Shown: positions 62,101-64,000 of the stretch, piece by piece
Position numbering within the stretch: position 1 is the stretch's first letter
Layout of the letters: each line of letters begins with the position of its first letter
Assembly (NCBI RefSeq): GCF_964204645.1
Contig: NC_134026.1
Coordinates: 2,914,001 to 2,978,000, forward strand
Origin: Tubulanus polymorphus
Taxonomy: Eukaryota > Nemertea > Palaeonemertea > Tubulaniformes > Tubulanidae
DNA length: 64,000 nt
Direction of reading: 5' to 3'
Program-made: the position numbers and the translations under genes
The notes under the pieces: model-generated
What the model was told of the DNA's origin: nothing
The model's database searches: none
The model's input: only the letters and a program-made list of their open reading frames with translations

Positions 62101-64000
62101 CTTTTGAATCTTGATTCAACAGTTCATAAATCTGAGCAAAATTATGACGTGACATAATAATTTCTAATTTATCATTATGTGCCACATCATAGTCGTAGTC
62201 GTCATCATTAAACTTAAAACATCATACAATTATCATCATCATACAATTGTGCGTTATATATTCATCTCCATCACAAGTAATTATCATATATTTACATAAT
62301 ACAACAATATATCATCAGCATCTAACTCGAGGACAAGCGAGGAGCAGGTTATTTCACTAATATCAAGGACGTGACACATAGCAGAGAGAGAGAGGAGAAA
62401 GAGAAGCTATGGAACTAGGTGAAGCATTGGCGGGTGCGCGGCTAGCTATTATTACATCAAACTCTTATACAATGAAGCTAATTTTTAAAAGATGACCTAG
62501 AGCTGTCAGAAGTGAAGCCATAATATTCCTCCACTCATCTCTCTCGACATGAGAAAATATAACAGCCACCCGCGCAAAACATGAACTGTTCCCGCCAAAT
62601 TTCTGCGAATCGTCAGTACATTCAGAGATTCTAAGAAAAATTATCGATTCCGACATCAAAACAACTCTTCTTCTCGCCGAGTGTCAAATATATAATAGTG
62701 ACATTATTCTGACTAGTCATTTTTTTCAGGACTGGTTCTTCAGTCCGAAACTTTTAATATACCTATATGTACATAGCGATGGTTTTTAGTAGCATGCTGT
62801 ATTTAACGGTTAGTACGACCACGTGTTGACAAATCGTGGTTAATATTCAACCCATATACAAACACCATAAAATTCACGAATTCATTAGTATTTATACAAT
62901 ATAGGCAGCGTTACTTACATGCCACAGTAAGTGCCAGCATTAGGATATCTATAGTTAGCAGATTCAACTATCAGGCATGTTTTTATAGTCGTACTCTCAA
63001 CTTTCCACCCTTAATTACGAGTAATAAATAATCAAGGACGTGGTGTCTTAACAACCCGTGCAGATCAGTCCAAAATTATGAATACAGGCGCAAGAATTGA
63101 CTGCGAAACTGAGTCTATATCAAGTTGAATCTGAGAGCTCCGGGGCACATCGAATCTGTGGAATTTTCCTTTTATCATTAACAACATAACTACATCTAGT
63201 ATTGTCATCGTTTCATACATATTTCGAATATAAAATGTAAGCACATTTTTGTTTTTTTTTAAAGTAAATCTGTATAGAAAAATATATTCACATAGTTTAT
63301 CTCTAACTAATGCCCAGTAGCGGGGAAATTCACAAATGAAAGAAAATCTAGGGTGCTAGTTGCATTAAATTCAGTTTTCGCGTGACAATAAGATAGAAAG
63401 TGAAAAAGTGCCTCGGGAAAAAACGACTAATTAATCTATTCAATAAATCTACTGCATGTTACATCGACATGGCAAGGTCAGAGCTGATAATCAGGTCCCG
63501 GTCTCTCGTTTCATGCGGGGTAACTTCCTGATATATCTCATGACAATTTCCAGCGATCGGCGCGCGCGCTAATAACATCTGCACGATCTAGCTTCCAGGA
63601 TTATTAGCATTTCTAAACGACTGGTGACGTCAAAGTCACCCGAACAATAGCTACATACCATATATTCAAGTATAGAGCACACATTATTAATTGGTTTGAT
63701 TACAATGTTACAAATAGAAGGCTGGTAAGTTTTAACAACCTTCATACTGCGAGTATACTATTTACATACATGATTAGCGAGTGCCAGCACCCCCGAAACT
63801 ATTCCACTAGCAAAAAGTAAAATTAGAGGATATCTAATGATCTCTTCAATGATTTAATGATGTTTGATTTTTTTTTAAAGTCGGCGCTGATGTTTTTCTA
63901 TTAATAGGTTTTTTATTGATATTGCGATGAAGCCTAGTCCTGATACATAAACCGATATAGTTTGAAATTACTAGCTCCAGGGCCCTCGATCCACTTGACA
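59163..64000. other. Long stretch without a recognised gene
   Basis: Holds the LRR gene promoter near its left end. Beyond that it is AT-rich, with a weak cat/atc-rich tract (62160-62300) and a (GA)n run at 62383-62404. The part 63540-63660 is more GC-rich (ggcgcgcgcgct) and has a CRE-type TGACGTCA at 63627, so it could be a promoter of a gene beyond the right edge. Open frames here are short and featureless. Confidence 0.4.
59585..59597 (-). promoter_or_regulatory. CTCF-like motif upstream of the LRR gene
   Basis: AGAGGGCAGCACT on the minus strand, 423 bp before the LRR start codon. It is identical to the two copies in the PRPF19/PBDC1 promoter. Confidence 0.45.

Overview
The window is nuclear DNA from an animal. 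Genes are split by short GT-AG introns, intergenic DNA is AT-rich (roughly 35-40% GC by eye) and full of repeats, and the conserved proteins are those of bilaterian animals (SLU7, PRPF19, PBDC1, a peptidoglycan recognition protein, a TMEM200-like protein). EGF/VWA and WAP proteins and the miniature repeats suggest a marine invertebrate, most likely a lophotrochozoan (mollusc, nemertean, phoronid or brachiopod type). The species cannot be fixed from this sequence.

Layout. 1.8-5.3 kb: SLU7, minus strand, 13 coding exons. 5.3-20.4 kb: a gene-poor repeat region. It holds a 76-bp satellite with an inverted block and a hairpin element, diverged long-period repeats, a 116-bp minisatellite, a (TA)n tract, a LINE reverse-transcriptase scrap and a foldback-like element. 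20.4-24.5 kb: two tandem paralogous genes for secreted Ig-like proteins, plus strand. 24.9-36.2 kb: one large minus-strand gene (31 inferred exons, about 1675 aa) for a secreted protein with 12 tandem EGF domains followed by five VWA domains separated by linker+EGF cassettes. An intronless TMEM200-like gene lies on the opposite strand inside its first intron. 37.3-38.6 kb: a small secreted WAP-domain gene, plus strand. 39.4-44.2 kb: a single-exon 1600-aa protein, mostly about 38 perfect-length 33-aa repeats. 45.1-46.4 kb: a PGRP amidase, minus strand. 47.9-53.2 kb: PRPF19 (17 exons, minus), head to head with PBDC1 (53.5-54.4 kb, plus) across a 317-bp shared promoter. 55.5-59.2 kb: an LRR protein with a possible BC box, minus strand. 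59.2-64 kb: no gene recognised.

How the parts relate. The outer blocks are housekeeping: two spliceosome factors (SLU7, PRPF19), PBDC1 and a probable ubiquitin-ligase receptor. The 20-46 kb block is rich in secreted or extracellular products (Ig-like pair, EGF/VWA protein, WAP protein, PGRP), and tandem duplication acts there at every scale: whole genes, exon+intron units and intra-exonic repeats. A shared role in defence or extracellular matrix is inference only. The less usual items are the 33-aa repeat protein with its hairpin-forming 99-bp unit, the five VWA domains with three non-homologous intron positions (one intron almost filled by a TIR element), and the patchwork conservation of the Ig-like paralogues. 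All exon boundaries were read by eye from splice consensus and reading-frame continuity, not from transcripts.
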